Positions 23,511 to 36,296 of a stretch of DNA of 64,000 nucleotides are shown here, piece after piece. The DNA is from Lamellibrachia columna (taxonomy: Eukaryota > Annelida > Polychaeta > Sabellida > Siboglinidae): contig OY759265.1 of assembly GCA_963662155.1 (NCBI GenBank), positions 62,811,024 through 62,875,023 on the forward strand, given 5' to 3'. A model generated the notes under the pieces. The model was given only the letters and a program-made list of their open reading frames with translations, had not been told where the DNA came from and searched no databases. Position numbers and translations under genes: made by a program. How positions within the stretch are numbered: the stretch's first letter is position 1; each line of letters begins with the position of its first letter.

Positions 23511-23784
23511 GTTGGCCTCCCATCTTTCCTATATTCGCTCGTCTTTCCACTCATTGTAACATTCCTTCTTCTCCATATTCCCAATACCTCAATGCTTGCT
23601 CTCCCCTTGTCCCTACATGGGATTAGTCTCCCTCCCATACCTCACTCCCTCGTCCTCGTTTTCGCTCGTCCAATCAGCTGAAAGGTCCTACTCAGCGCGG
23701 CCAAACATCACCAGACGACGGGTCCCCCAATGTGAGGTGTGGAAGAATAATATAGCTTTCACAAGTTTAACGTAATTACTTGAA

Positions 23785-23935
23785 CTGTGTGAGCTTAGTG
23801 AGGGTGTGTGGGTGGTAGAACGACAACTGTTAGAGGTCCACAAGTATGTGTGTCACAAAATTTGTGAGCTTAGTGAGGGTGTGTGGGTGGTAGAGAGACA
23901 ACTGTTAGAGGTCCACAAGTATGTTTACAAGTATG
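23785..23935. repeat. 77 bp direct duplication
   Basis: Two near-identical copies of GTGAGCTTAGTGAGGGTGTG then TGGGTGGTAGA, ACAACTGTTAGAGGTCCACA, just before the CGGT array. Confidence 0.9.
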
Positions 23936-23940
23936 TGTGT

Positions 23941-24209
23941 CGGTCGGTCGGTCGGTCGGTCGGTCGGTCGGTCGGTCGGTCGGTCGGTCGGTCGGTCGGT
24001 CGGTCGGTCGGTCGGTCGGTCGGTCGGTCGGTCGGTCGGTCGGTCGGTCGGTCGGTCGGTCGGTCGGTCGGTCGGTCGGTCGGTCGGTCGGTCGGTCGGT
24101 CGGTCGGTCGGTCGGTCGGTCGGTCGGTCGGTCGGTCGGTCGGTCGGTCGGTCGGTCGGTCGGTCGGTCGGTCGGTCGGTCGGTCGGTCGGTCGGTCGGT
24201 CGGTCGGTC
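23941..24209. repeat. Pure (CGGT)67 microsatellite
   Basis: 269 bases of uninterrupted CGGT with no substitution. All frames read RSVG or PTDR repeats, so nearby long ORFs are artefacts. Confidence 0.99.
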
Positions 24210-24650
24210 CCTTCTTCCCATGTTCGTTCGGTTCTCATCCTTACATTCGTTCAACACTCCTCCTCACATTTTATCTCCATCTCCTCCACATTCACTCTTT
24301 CATCTCCACATGTTCACATCCTCCACTCAGCACAGTTTGTTTCCCCCACGCATTCTCACCCCTCCGCTCATATTCCCTCCCTCCCATATCCTCTCGTCCT
24401 ACCTCTCAACTTCTGCTCTTCCCTCGTCTCGACAATCGCACATCTTTCCTCCCAACATCCTCAGTCCGATATTCGCTAGTCCACATTCCCGAAAAGAGCA
24501 TATTCGGTGCAAAAATATCATGAGGACGACATATCCCCCAATATGTGCTGACATCTGGCGAACAGTGAGATAACAACACATTATTGACTCCATGCACAAC
24601 AGAATCCCTGCAGTTGATCTACGGTAGTTACGTAAATAACGACTAGGTAA
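24210..24650. other. Pyrimidine-rich, degenerate minisatellite-like flank
   Basis: Loose copies of CTC(A/C)ACATTC and TCCTC(C/T)CA-type blocks to about 24,490, resembling decayed 45 bp units. No gene. Confidence 0.4.
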
Positions 24651-24666
24651 TGAGAGAGCGAAATCA

Positions 24667-24982
<316 letters not shown>

Positions 24983-26810
24983 GGTGTCAACCGAGGACAT
25001 TGGCCAGAATACACACCTTCTAACCGAGGTCCTACCGCCAACGTTTTTAAACGCCTACTAGTGGTTTCCTGTGTTAATTTGATGTAGACCTCGGTTAGAC
25101 GTTCAGAGCCTGTTTTTGTGTGAACTGTGTGTATAACTCTCGAGTCGGCGAAATCTGTCTTCACACACTCGCTTTGACGCGCGTCCTCGGTTCTACGGTG
25201 AATATTCTGGTCCGAACCGTTGCGTCATTTCACTGTCTGCGCGACACCCACGTCCCGTATTTTTTTTATACTGCCATGACAAATTTACGAATATCAGATA
25301 ACGCTATATCAGATAGTTATTCGACGCTTTTTGGTATTACATACTTAAGATCTTCCACAAAATACTATGTTCTCGTCACCGACGTAATATTCGTACTTAA
25401 CATGAAATCCCACAAGATACCTCATTGACATGCCCGATGTTAAGACTCGACTTCGACTCGAACTTGTTGTTCTCACTATTTATGTATTTTTTTACATTAA
25501 AATAACACATTTTATTAATGTATTAAAAGTTCAATATGTACGCATCATTTGTTTAACGAACGTTCAATACATTATTTATTGATTCACTACAAATAAAAAT
25601 CTTCAACAATGCAGCACAGGGCAAAAAATAGATGCTTCAGATCTGACCGATTCAATATTTCTTACTACACTGTGTATTCGTATATACGCAAAACGTGTCA
25701 ACCGAGGACATTGGCCAGAATACACACCTTCTAACTTAACGCCTATTTGATGTAGACCACGGTTGGCCGTTCAGAGCCTGGTTTTGTGTGAAATGTGTAG
25801 GTATATATATACATATGACTCTCGATTCGGCAAAATTTCTCTTCAAACAATCGCTTTGACGCACCTCACGAAGTAGTTGCACCTGCCCGATTTCTTTTAG
25901 ATCTGAATAATTTATTCGACAAGACAAATAACATATAAAGAAATTCAGAGTACTACGAATTAATACAAAATGTATGAATTTATAACTCACGTCCCGTAAT
26001 TTTTATCAGGAGCGTCTCTGATACTGCCATGACACATTTACGAATAATGGATAGAGCTTTTTGGTATTACGCATCCGTTTTTTTAATGAAGTGTCAGCAA
26101 AGATATTCCACAAAATACTATATTCACGTCACCGACGTAATATTAGGCTTACGTCGGTATGCAAATATGAATTCGGAGAGAGGCAATACTCAACATGAAA
26201 TCCGACAAGATACTTTATTGATATGCCCAATATTAAGATGGCATCCGCTACGCATTGTTTGGACTCGTAGTTTTTGGCATATTCTTAATATCAATGTACT
26301 TTTTCCATTAACATAACAATATTTATCAATGTATAAATTGTGTACTTAAAGTTCAATATGTACGCATGATTTGTTTGACGAAATTTTCATAAATTATTTA
26401 TTAATGCATTACAAATTAACATCTTCAACCGTGCAGCACGTAGCAAATTATATGCCTCAGATCTGACCGATTAAATATTTCTTGTTACACTGTGCTTTTA
26501 TGTATACGCAAAACATAAAGGGTGTCAACCGAGGACATTGGCCAGAATACACACCTGCTAACCGAGGTCCTACCGCCTATTTGATGTAGACCACGGTTAG
26601 TCGTTCCGAGCCTGGTTTTGTGTGAACTGTGTAGGTATATATGACTCTCGAGTCGGCAAAATATATCTTCAAACACTCGCTTTGACGCACGTCTCGATGC
26701 AGTTGCACCTGACCGATTCCTTTTAGATCTGACCGATATAGTTGCATCAGCAATGTAGTTGTATCTGAATAACTAATTCGACAAGAAAAGTTTTAAACTG
26801 GATATGCAAT
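24983..26810. repeat. Tandem block, about 0.7-0.83 kb, 2.3 copies
   Basis: GTGTCAACCGAGGACATTGG recurs at 24,984, 25,695 and 26,522, spacings of about 711 and 827. Each copy continues through GTAGACC(T/A)CGGTT, GTTC(A/C)GAGCCTG, CGCTTTGACGC(G/A)C, TACTGCCATGACA, a coast of AT-rich sequence and ATCTGACCGATT. Each unit also contains TAACCGAGGTC and its inverse GACC(T/A)CGGTTA. No gene is supported; the open frames do not persist between copies. Confidence 0.85.
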
Positions 26811-26854
26811 ACTCAGTTGCTTAACCAATTGATAATATAGAAAATAGATAATGT

Positions 26855-27103
<249 letters not shown>

Positions 27104-27610
27104 CCTCTCTCGATTTCCAAGTCTGCTTGTGTGGTTGTGAGACCTTTTCGCTGCAAATATTTCCGAATATCTATTGTTACTGGTTAATCGTTATCGCTGA
27201 ATTTGTTGATTTTATTGCAAGATCAGTTTTGTTGTTCAGTTTAATCCGCTCCGTTTGAAAAATCCCACCCTCCCTTCCTTCCTAATATTGCATTAACAGT
27301 TGTTACCGAGTGTTATCTAATAAATCAATTATGCATTATGTGTAGATACACAGTGAAACACTGAAGACAGAGAGGTAGTTCACAAAGTTTTTGAATTTTT
27401 TGACGCTTTTCCCTGGTAGAGTTTGGTACACGAGGTTTTGCATTAACGCTTTTCCCTCCACTGAGTTTTTAGTAGTGTACACAGGGTTTTTAGTGCGGGT
27501 ACTTTTACGAGTACATTTGTGTGGTTATTTGGCCCTACCTCTCGGTCTGATGTGTTAGTAGTTACTGGTTGACTAAAGTCTAGATATGTAACACCTTTAT
27601 ACATTGTGTG
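27104..27610. other. No gene seen
   Basis: Unassigned sequence. GACGCTTTTCCCT/ACGCTTTTCCCT occurs twice (27,401 and 27,447). Confidence 0.35.
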
Positions 27611-27611
27611 T

Positions 27612-28075
<464 letters not shown>

Positions 28076-28079
28076 GTGT

Positions 28080-28816
28080 GTGTGTGCGTGTGTATATACA
28101 TTTTTTTATGACATTTCAATTCCCAAACATACTTTTACATTTTTCGAACCCCTCCTTTTTACAAACATACATACATGGTATTACACATAAATTAGTCCCT
28201 TCATAACTGAAATTAACAATTTATGAACCACTTGCGTTGGCATAACAATACCCATATAACCAATATATTTGCTTGTAGTAGTGTACCAGTGACTAAAATG
28301 ACCCCCCCCCCAAACATGTACTTCATTAATTTTGAAAGTGGATAGGTGAGACGACGAAAGGGTATGTGTTACAATTTCAAACAAGCTTGTTGTCCTTGTT
28401 TTAAATAAAGACAACATCAGACCAATTTACAAGCTGACACATCAGTTCAGTTTGTCTTCTGTGGGTGCACAAAGGCAGTGTTGCAATTTGTAATCTGTTT
28501 ATATTAGAAGTTTGCAATTGATATGTTCTGCTCTTAGACTACTGGTGGTTGAGAGGGTTAGCACTTGCCAATAGAGCATGCTCAAAATCCCCTTTGAAAT
28601 TTGTAATCATACTGTTGACACCAGCTTATTCTTACACTGGTGTAGGGCTGCAGGCAGTCTGACTTGAGGCACCTTACTTCTACAGAGGAAGACTCAGCTG
28701 GAAGTTCTTCGCAGTTAGCACTGTCAGCCAGTGGCATGGTCTTCTCACTGCATTCCATGGCTAACTGATGGATTAACTGATGAATGGCAGTTTGAGGACA
28801 TGGTTTTATTAAAGAA

Positions 28817-28818
<2 letters not shown>
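28080..28818. other. No gene seen; possible retroposon at 28,540-28,740
   Basis: GGTGGTTGAGAGGGTTAGCA followed by TTGACACCAGCTTATTC resembles a SINE head, but no second copy was found in the window. Confidence 0.25.

Positions 28819-28820
<2 letters not shown>

Positions 28821-28896
<76 letters not shown>
28821..28896. repeat. (GT)38 microsatellite
   Basis: Pure GT run. Confidence 0.98.
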
Positions 28897-28898
<2 letters not shown>

Positions 28899-28899
28899 G

Positions 28900-31800
28900 T
28901 GCGTGCGTGGGTGTGTGTGTTTGTTTGTAATTGTAACACTAGTTTGTCATAAATTTAAAATATCAATCAAAAGAATTAAATAAGAAAAAAAGAAGAGACC
29001 ACAGTGAAGCGAGTGACGCTTTGCCATTCTGCCTTGGGCTCGGGCAATTAGTGGAGCACTTTACAGAGTTGGTGGTGGGACCTCCTCCACAACACAGGAT
29101 CTCTTTTGGTTGCTTTATTGAACTATTCAAGGGAGAGTCTATGCCGACCCCTAAGCCTGTAGTCTCCCACCCGACTACTGTGACATAACCCTGTGTGTTA
29201 TAGTTCTCAACCTATTAACTATAGGAATTGCTTTTGCTTATATACTAGTCATGAACAGAAAGACGAATTTGTGGTGTGTGTGTTTTTCAAACCTGTTCAA
29301 TCTAAATTTACCTGAAGTGACAACATCAAATGAAAATATTTAAACTATTTATTCATTAGAATGTTTATTATATACAGTACATCAAATTGTGATCCAGCAT
29401 GAACGATAAAAAATGCGTATATAATATTACTAATCAATTTTATTGATAATGAATTATGCATATTCAATCATAGCTATGTACATCCGCCGGAAGTGGTCAA
29501 CCTAAGATGGCGCCTACAACAGACAAGCAGACACATGCTCTTTATTTGGCCCTTATATGTACATGTATTAGTATTACAAATATAAATATAGCGCACGTAT
29601 CAAATAAGGGGCAAATATACAACGACGGCGCTTTATCATGCTGCTGTCCCCAGAAGGGGCTGTATGGAGTTAGTAATCTGAAATTTACGAATCTGTCACC
29701 ATTAAATATCACTAGTAATAAATATATGCTCCAATACATTAATTGCCGGACCAATTAAATGTGCAACAATGGAATAGATCATATCTATATACAATACCGA
29801 ACTAACATTTATGCACAAACCTAGCTTTTCATCATATAATGAGAATTAAAGCCGAAATTGTTTGAAGATGATCCCTTAGCAAGACTCGAAGAGGCACATA
29901 TGACAGGTAGTCCGTTGATGAACATCTTTCATGTATCGCGTGAACAGCGACAATAAAATTATTTCCTAGAAAATAGTACTCAATATCTAAAACGGGATAT
30001 GCAATACAGAGTTATTTCACCAATTAATATATAGAAAATAAATAATATGACACAATATTGTAAGGTAGGTGGATTCGCTATAACGTAGATTAAAAATAAG
30101 TAAACAAACACAGTCATTTCAACAGTCAATACATAAATTTTAAAGCTACAAGCTATGAAGATAAAGGAAGTGCATGGTGGAATAAACTTCCATGGCCTAG
30201 CTGCTGTGATACACATTACTCGATCATTACCAACCTCTCAGAGTGTCGCCGTTCCAGCCATGAGGGAAATGCCACCCGTGCACGGCGCTGTTTCCTGCTA
30301 GTCACTTCGATCCTGTGCACACATAAAGAACACTTTGTTTTTGTTCGTCTTTGTATTGGAACACCTTTTTCAATCTTCACAAATGTTCCCAGACTGGCTG
30401 TCAACGTCACGCACAACACCGCATCAAGCATACAGTGTGTGTCGTAGGCCAAGAATGTGTATAGAAACTGAAGCCATGCAAACCAGCAAGTGGGGTCTTT
30501 CACAAATGGGTCTTGTCAGGTGCGTCAACAGAAGCACGAACTTCGCCTGGACTGTTATGTAAGAAACTAATTTGAAGAACGTGCTGGTCGGTCAACAGTA
30601 ATTAAGCCTTGTTGGACTAGCCGCAGTTCATTTGGTGATCTCTTGAATGTTCACGGGCAGCTGTACTACTGTATTGTCTGTGCTGGATATAGGCAACGAA
30701 CCATGACAGGCATATCCTTCGACCCAACCGACGATGTTGCCCGTGTTTTCATAATAGCGTGTAAGCTGCATGTTTATGTCGGTCGATGTCAAAAGCTTCG
30801 CTTCGATTCAGTTGAAGCCGTACCACCCCTTTGTGGCTGTCACTGACCTTCAACAGCTCATTCGGAAGCGCTGTTTCAGTTGATAGGGTATTACAATCAG
30901 AATTGGGGTTAATTACATTGTAATTAGACCATAGTCTGCCCGAAATAACCCGTGGCGCCTCTGTTGCAAGGTAAATGTGAAATCGCTTGAGATTGTCGAC
31001 GGAAATACGACACGCACTTCGCGCAAATTGTTTGCCGTGCGTTGAAACAATAGCTTGTCAATGTTAACGCGCTTATTCAAAAGAGCAGGTTCATGGATTT
31101 TATTGTGGGACATTGTGGGAACTCATAAAACTTGAAATAGATGCACTTAAATTATATATTTTTTCCATATACTTTGGCACGTCAAACCACCGTTATAGCG
31201 CACAGGAGTCGGCGGTATCTTTAGTCTACCTCGTTTTCGTTGTCCTTCGGGGGTTATCTCAAAGCTGTTTTGGCCATATTGTCATCGTCCTTTGGCAAAA
31301 CTTGGCCGATTCTTGTGGTGAACAAGTCATCCATGTTAATCTGAGCAGATACTTTCAGAAGTTCTGTTTTAGAAATCTTTTGTGGCCAAATAAATGGCAT
31401 GTTGTTTCAAAGATATGTTGTGTGGAAGTTTGAAAATTATTTCTCATCTGCGTCAGTCAAACGCCAGCATTCTGAAACATATTGCAGAGTGGACGAGTTA
31501 TGATGGCAAATAATTTGCCTACATGTTATATGCATGCGCACCACAACTTGGTTGTCTCAAGGACAAAATAACCCTTTTTCGACCTTTTCTAAAACAAAAT
31601 ATCTAATAACGTTATAAACTTTAATGATGGCTAGCGTAATTCACAGCAACATGACAATAGTACATATCAAGACATCCAGTTAACCACAGTATGACACATC
31701 ATTTTTTCATTGTAAGTTATTTCCATAACGTTTATCATGTCTATGATCAGAGGTGCAATGTGTAGAGGAACAAGCGAGATATTGGCAGGATCCAAACATT

Positions 31801-32700
31801 GAAAAAGGGTGTTATGTTTCCCAAAATCTAGGGCACTAGATGAAAGCCATTCAAATTTCTATCGGGGACAGCGTTTTACAATATACTGGAAATAATTGAC
31901 AGATTGATTAATCTTGAATTATGTATGCCGTTATATTAATTATTAATTGAAACGGCCATTGTGCGCGAGATCTACAAATAGCTGCGTGAGTGCGTGAGAT
32001 GGAAGCCAAATGCGTGAGTCTCACGCCAAATGTGTGAGACTTGGTAGCTCTGTATGACTCTTACTGTGGTTGTTATGCCCCACCTTATTTGAGGTATCCA
32101 AGTTCTCGTGATAAAGCGGTAAAATGCTCATAAAAAGCAGGAAACATCCTCCTCCGCTCATCTTTATTGGCTCCAAAGACATAACATGTGCTTAGGATGG
32201 ACTCGTATGCAACAGATAGATCGATTTTAGTGTGAATTTGTTTTGATTTTTTAAATTACAAAAACTGGACATTTCAGCCAAAAAGCGGAGGGGGAAAAGC
32301 GGTATTTCCTGCCCGAATGTTGAAACCTCAGAAAGAGTGTCCGTGCCTCTCATGCTTATCATTCATGCCCGAATCATGGTCGGATCCAGGGTGTCCATGA
32401 TGTGCCCGGGAACCCCTCAATTCCTCGAATCACAATGGCCCACGAACTGTTTATTACCTTGCATTGCAGTCTTAATTTCAGGATGTCAATGTTTCCCTGG
32501 TTTCCTCACTCCATGCTTTGATAAAAGGTACTGGATATGGTAAGGTCGAAGTAAAACACAACAGGTGACAGAGGATACGACATTAATGTCTGATTTCGGT
32601 TTTGTGAATTAGTGATAAACGCAAATTCCAATCTCCATGTATGTGTATAATATTATACTTATTTCAAAACGACTGGATTTTCTAACCATATTCTTATAAA
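28900..32700. other. Long region without a supported gene
   Basis: Open frames here (for example 29,507-29,758, 30,335-30,562 and 31,113-31,433) show no domain, no coherent splice sites and no relation to each other. I could not recognise mobile-element proteins either. The sequence holds only modest AT-rich patches. Confidence 0.4.
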
Positions 32701-32753
32701 TATGTCAGTAAAATCATAGAGGTTTATGTAACCTCTAATTTGGACGAAGGAAA

Positions 32754-33935
32754 ATGGCTGTGGCTGAAGAACTTACCGAGTTCCAGTTGTCATCGCGGCT
32801 TTATAGTTTCCGGCGTCACACATATCTGTGTTACAGGTACAGGCTTACACGTATGTTAAACCTAATTTCCACCGTCTTATTTTCATGACGGATTAAATTT
32901 AAAGAGTGACAAAATGTCGGCGGAAAACAGTGAAATGTGCCAATAATATTATATTTATTCATTTATATTTGTGCATGGTTGTGGTGCGTGCGTGCGTGCG
33001 TGCGTGCGTGCGCGCTTTCTAAATGTACTAATGTCCTGTTCGTCCATAGGACGTCTCAACCGATATAGTGTAGTATTGAACAACGTGTTGCGGCATGAAC
33101 CAACTGTGGACAAGTGGATCAAGTTGGTAAACATGAACAACAAGTCCCGTGATAGACAAGGTGAGGCTGCTAGCAATACACGGTGAGTCTGCGAGCGAGA
33201 CAAGATGGGTTGTTTTTAAAAGTGTTATGGTCTCTTTAAATTCATAGTTCGCAATTTGAAGAAAACGAAGCAACGTGGCGAGCGTGACACGGTGAATCTG
33301 CGAGCGAGACACTGTGATTCTTGGAGCGTGACACGATGAGTCTACGAGCGAAACACGTTGTGTATGTGAGTGAGACACGGTGAGTATTCGAGCGACACGA
33401 TGTGAATTGTGTCATAAGCTATGTGATCCCTTTAAAAACATGGTTCGTAATTTGCGGAACATTATAACAACATCACATTTTCATACGACACGTTTGTATA
33501 AATACACACGGACCCGCCTTGTGGATTCCAACTCAACATCACGCGTCTACATTCCAATATTCCTGGTGGTAGGTGAAAGTAAGCAAACGTTTGCAGGAAT
33601 CGTGTAGAATATCATGTAATATGATGAAGGTTGATGCTTGTTTCTAAAAAAACGAGCACACACCTGTTCACCATACTACAGTGAGGAATTCAAATGACAC
33701 TACAACTCCTGTCAGTGTGGTAAGAAATAAATTTCCTCCATCCTGTACAGTTCTTGTATTTTCCGCTTTTAAGGCAGTGGTAGCGATGGCGTCGTTGGCC
33801 GCGTGTCTGTACGTAGGGCTACTCGATGGTTCGGACGGAGAGAACCTCATCAGCAATGTCGCGCCCTACACGCCTGCCTTCAACTGTTGGCAGTCTATCA
33901 ACATTGTTTTTGAACAGAGACATAGCCATATTTGA
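32754..33935 (+). CDS. Small three-exon gene, unknown protein, about 121 aa
   Basis: Exon 1 (32,754-32,850) opens with ATG in a good context (gaaaATGG), codes MAVAEELTEFQLSSRLYSFR then RHTYLCYRYRLT, and ends at C|gtatgt, phase 1. Exon 2 (33,050-33,160, acceptor tcgtccatag) codes RLNRYSVVLNNVLRHEPTVD then KWIKLVNMNNKSRDRQ and ends CAAG|gtgagg, phase 1. Exon 3 (33,778-33,935, acceptor ttccgcttttaaggcag) codes VVAMASLAACLYVGLLDGSD then GENLISNVAPYTPAFNCWQS, ending TGA at 33,933. All three junction phases agree and no stop arises on joining, which argues for a real gene. The N-terminal half is basic, and exon 3 starts with one possible membrane segment. I do not recognise the family. An extra exon inside the 617-base second intron is possible. 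Confidence 0.5.
33176..33405. repeat. Degenerate minisatellite, about 30 bp, inside the second intron
   Basis: Loose repeats of ACACGGTGA(A/G)TCTGCGAGCG in two clusters. Each cluster is followed by a related TCTTTAAA..CATAGTTCG or CCTTTAAAAACATGGTTCG segment. Confidence 0.65.
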
Positions 33936-34205
33936 GGACTACACAACACTTATGCTGTGCCCAGATTAAAATTTCTATGCGTGTGCCAGTGACTGTAGGA
34001 TCCCTTGCGCAGGAAGACGCAATGCAATTGTTTTGGCCCCCATTTGATGGGGAGCATGTTGTGTTTTGATTTTCTGGAGAGAAAAATTACACAATTTAAC
34101 GAATTGTGTTCAGCGAGTTGATGACATAATAAATATTAACATACTTGATTTTCGGAACTGTGTTCGCATGCTTGTAGAGTTGTGTGTGTATGTGTTTCCG
34201 TTCAG

Positions 34206-34206
34206 T

Positions 34207-34255
<49 letters not shown>

Positions 34256-34345
34256 GCGTGTGCGTGTGCGTGTGCGTGTGCGTGTGCGTGTGCGTGTGCG
34301 TGTGCGTTTGCGTGTGTATCGTATACGCACGCACGCACGCACACA
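34206..34345. repeat. (GT)n then (GTGTGC)n microsatellite, ending in (CGCA)n
   Basis: About 22 GT copies change into about 10 copies of GTGTGC, then CACGCACGCACGCAC. Confidence 0.95.
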
Positions 34346-34544
34346 GGAATAAAATCGGGTATACATTGCTACGCAAGCATAACATAACGTAATTATACTT
34401 AAGTATACATACACGTATGTCCATAAAAAACTAGCGTTGTCCTTAATTAATCAGAACGCGTAATTTAAGTGGACACTTGAGGTTCACAACGTTCACGAAG
34501 CACACAATTATTACTAGAATTTAACAAGATTTAACAAGATTTGC

Positions 34545-35043
34545 CACCCAAGCCAAAGGCCCAGATGGCAAGAGGACAAGGAAGCCATTGGCTTATCGAG
34601 AGTCCAACAATGTTCATCTACTTATAACCCGCCCTCCTGAGATATGTGTCAACTTTGTTTGTAAACATATTCACGCTGCTAGCAGTGACACAATCTGTAG
34701 ACAATTTGTTCCATTCATTTATTGCCCTCTGTGAGAACGAGTGCTTCCTGATGTCCAATCTACATTGATCCTTTACTAATTTTACCTCATGTCCTCTAGT
34801 TCTGGTATCCTTCTTGAGTGAGAAAAACATATTTCTATCAATATTTTTATACCCATTCAATATCTTAAGAACTTCAATTTGATCTCCTCTTAACCTCCTT
34901 GTCTCTAGAGTTGTTAAACCACATTCTTTCAGGCGTTCTTCATAACTAAGGTCTCTAAGTTCTGGAATAATTTTAGTTGCTCTCCTTTGTATGCGTTCAA
35001 GCGTATCTATATCCTTCTTACGATATGGTCTCCATGCTTGCAC
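34545..35043 (-). pseudogene. LINE 3' end, second copy of the family seen at 13.8 kb
   Basis: Minus-strand frame of 141 codons. It codes WRPYRKKDIDTLERIQRRAT, then LRDLSYEERLKECGLTTLET, then LRGDQIEVLKILNGYKNIDR, NMFFSLKKDTRTRG and HSFSQRAINEWNKLSTDC, stopping near 34,618. A 3' tail (GACTCTCGATAAGCCAATGG) is shared with the 13.8 kb copy. This is the standard C-terminal region of jockey/CR1-like LINE proteins. The frame is intact over its length, but the reverse-transcriptase core is absent, so it is a 5'-truncated copy. Confidence 0.8.
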
Positions 35044-35054
35044 TCGTTAATTTC

Positions 35055-35300
35055 CTCCGTGTGTGTGTTATTGTACAGTGCAGTGCAGTGTATGTTTGTT
35101 TGTTTGTATGCAGTGCTGTGTGCGTGTGTGCAGTGCGTGTGTGTATGTGTGCGTGCGTGCGTTCGAGTGCGTGTGTGATGTGTGCGCGCGCGCGCGTGTG
35201 TGTTATTGTACAGCGTAGTGCAGAGCAGTGGAGTTTGTTTGTATGCAGTGCTGTGTGCGTGTGCTTGTGCGTGTGTGGAGTTGTTTGTGCTTATATACAT
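35055..35300. repeat. GT-rich cryptic repeat with a two-copy duplication
   Basis: GTGTTATTGTACAG(T/C)G(C/T)AGTGCAG, then TTTGTATGCAGTGCTGTGTG, occurs twice (about 35,065-35,125 and 35,200-35,262). Confidence 0.75.
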
Positions 35301-35404
35301 CTGAATGTGTATTGTTTATTAATATTGATGTCGATAGAAGCCACTGGTAATACGAGGATGTATTTCCCTACCCAGCTATGATAAGCGTGGTTATTTTGTT
35401 AGAC

Positions 35405-35835
35405 GTCAGGTGCTACGATGGTTGGGCTGTGTTGGTGTGGGTACTACGATAGTTGGGCTGGGATGGTCAGGCTAGTACGATGGTTGGGCTCCAGTGGTTA
35501 GGATACTCAGATGGTTGGGCTGCGGTGGTCAGGGCGCTACAATGGTTCGGATGTGGTGTTCGGGGTACTAAGACGGTTGCTTGTGATGGTCTGGATACTA
35601 CGATAGTTGGACTGCGGTGGACAGGGTACTACGATGGTTGGACTGGGGCCATCAGGGTATGACAATGGTTTGGCTGCGGTGGCGATGGTACTACGATGGT
35701 TGGACTGCGGTGGTGAGGGTACTACTATGGTTGGACTGGGCCGATCAGGGTACTACGATGGCTGGACTGCAGTGGTGAGAGTGCTACGTCGGTTTTTTTC
35801 TGAGGTGGCGTTGGTACTACTACGGTTGGGCTAAG
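35405..35835. repeat. Minisatellite, about 31 bp, about 13 copies
   Basis: Units are close to GGTACTACGATGGTTGGACT then GCGGTGGTCAG, with variable repeats. The 75-codon frames through it code GTTMVGLG-type repeats and are artefacts. Confidence 0.9.
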
Positions 35836-35839
35836 CTTT

Positions 35840-36295
35840 ACTGAGAGGTGCATTTCGCCATTATTAAATGCACACACGCACGCTCTTAGGCACGCACGCA
35901 CGCACGCACACGTCTGAATTATACACACTCACTTGAAATAATTAAGAAAACAAGTTGAACTGTTTTGTAATTAAATATGTCAGATTGTATTATCGTATAT
36001 AAAGAAGCATGTCGACAAATTGCGCCAAACAATTGCCACAGACCACCCTGAGGATTCTCAGCGAGTCAAAATAGTTGCTCCACCTAACGGGTCTAACGGA
36101 GACAGTGCGACTACAATACTGATATATAGACACCAGTGTAGTTTACCATAAAGTCTTACGAATTTTCTTGAATTTTCTTGTACTTGTACAGTTTATTTTT
36201 CCATAAATCATATACATATACAAATCAAGTGTACATAAGAACTAATTAGAGCCCTCATTTTTTTCAATGCGTTTCTTCTACAATTCTCTGAGTTT
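35840..36295. other. No gene seen
   Basis: CACGCACG-rich patch at 35,870-35,910, then AT-rich sequence. Confidence 0.4.
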
Positions 36296-36296
36296 T

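Noticed and set aside
23806..24573. Long ORFs (RSVG or PTDR repeats) over the CGGT array
   Set aside because: They are the translation of a pure tetranucleotide repeat, open in all frames on both strands.
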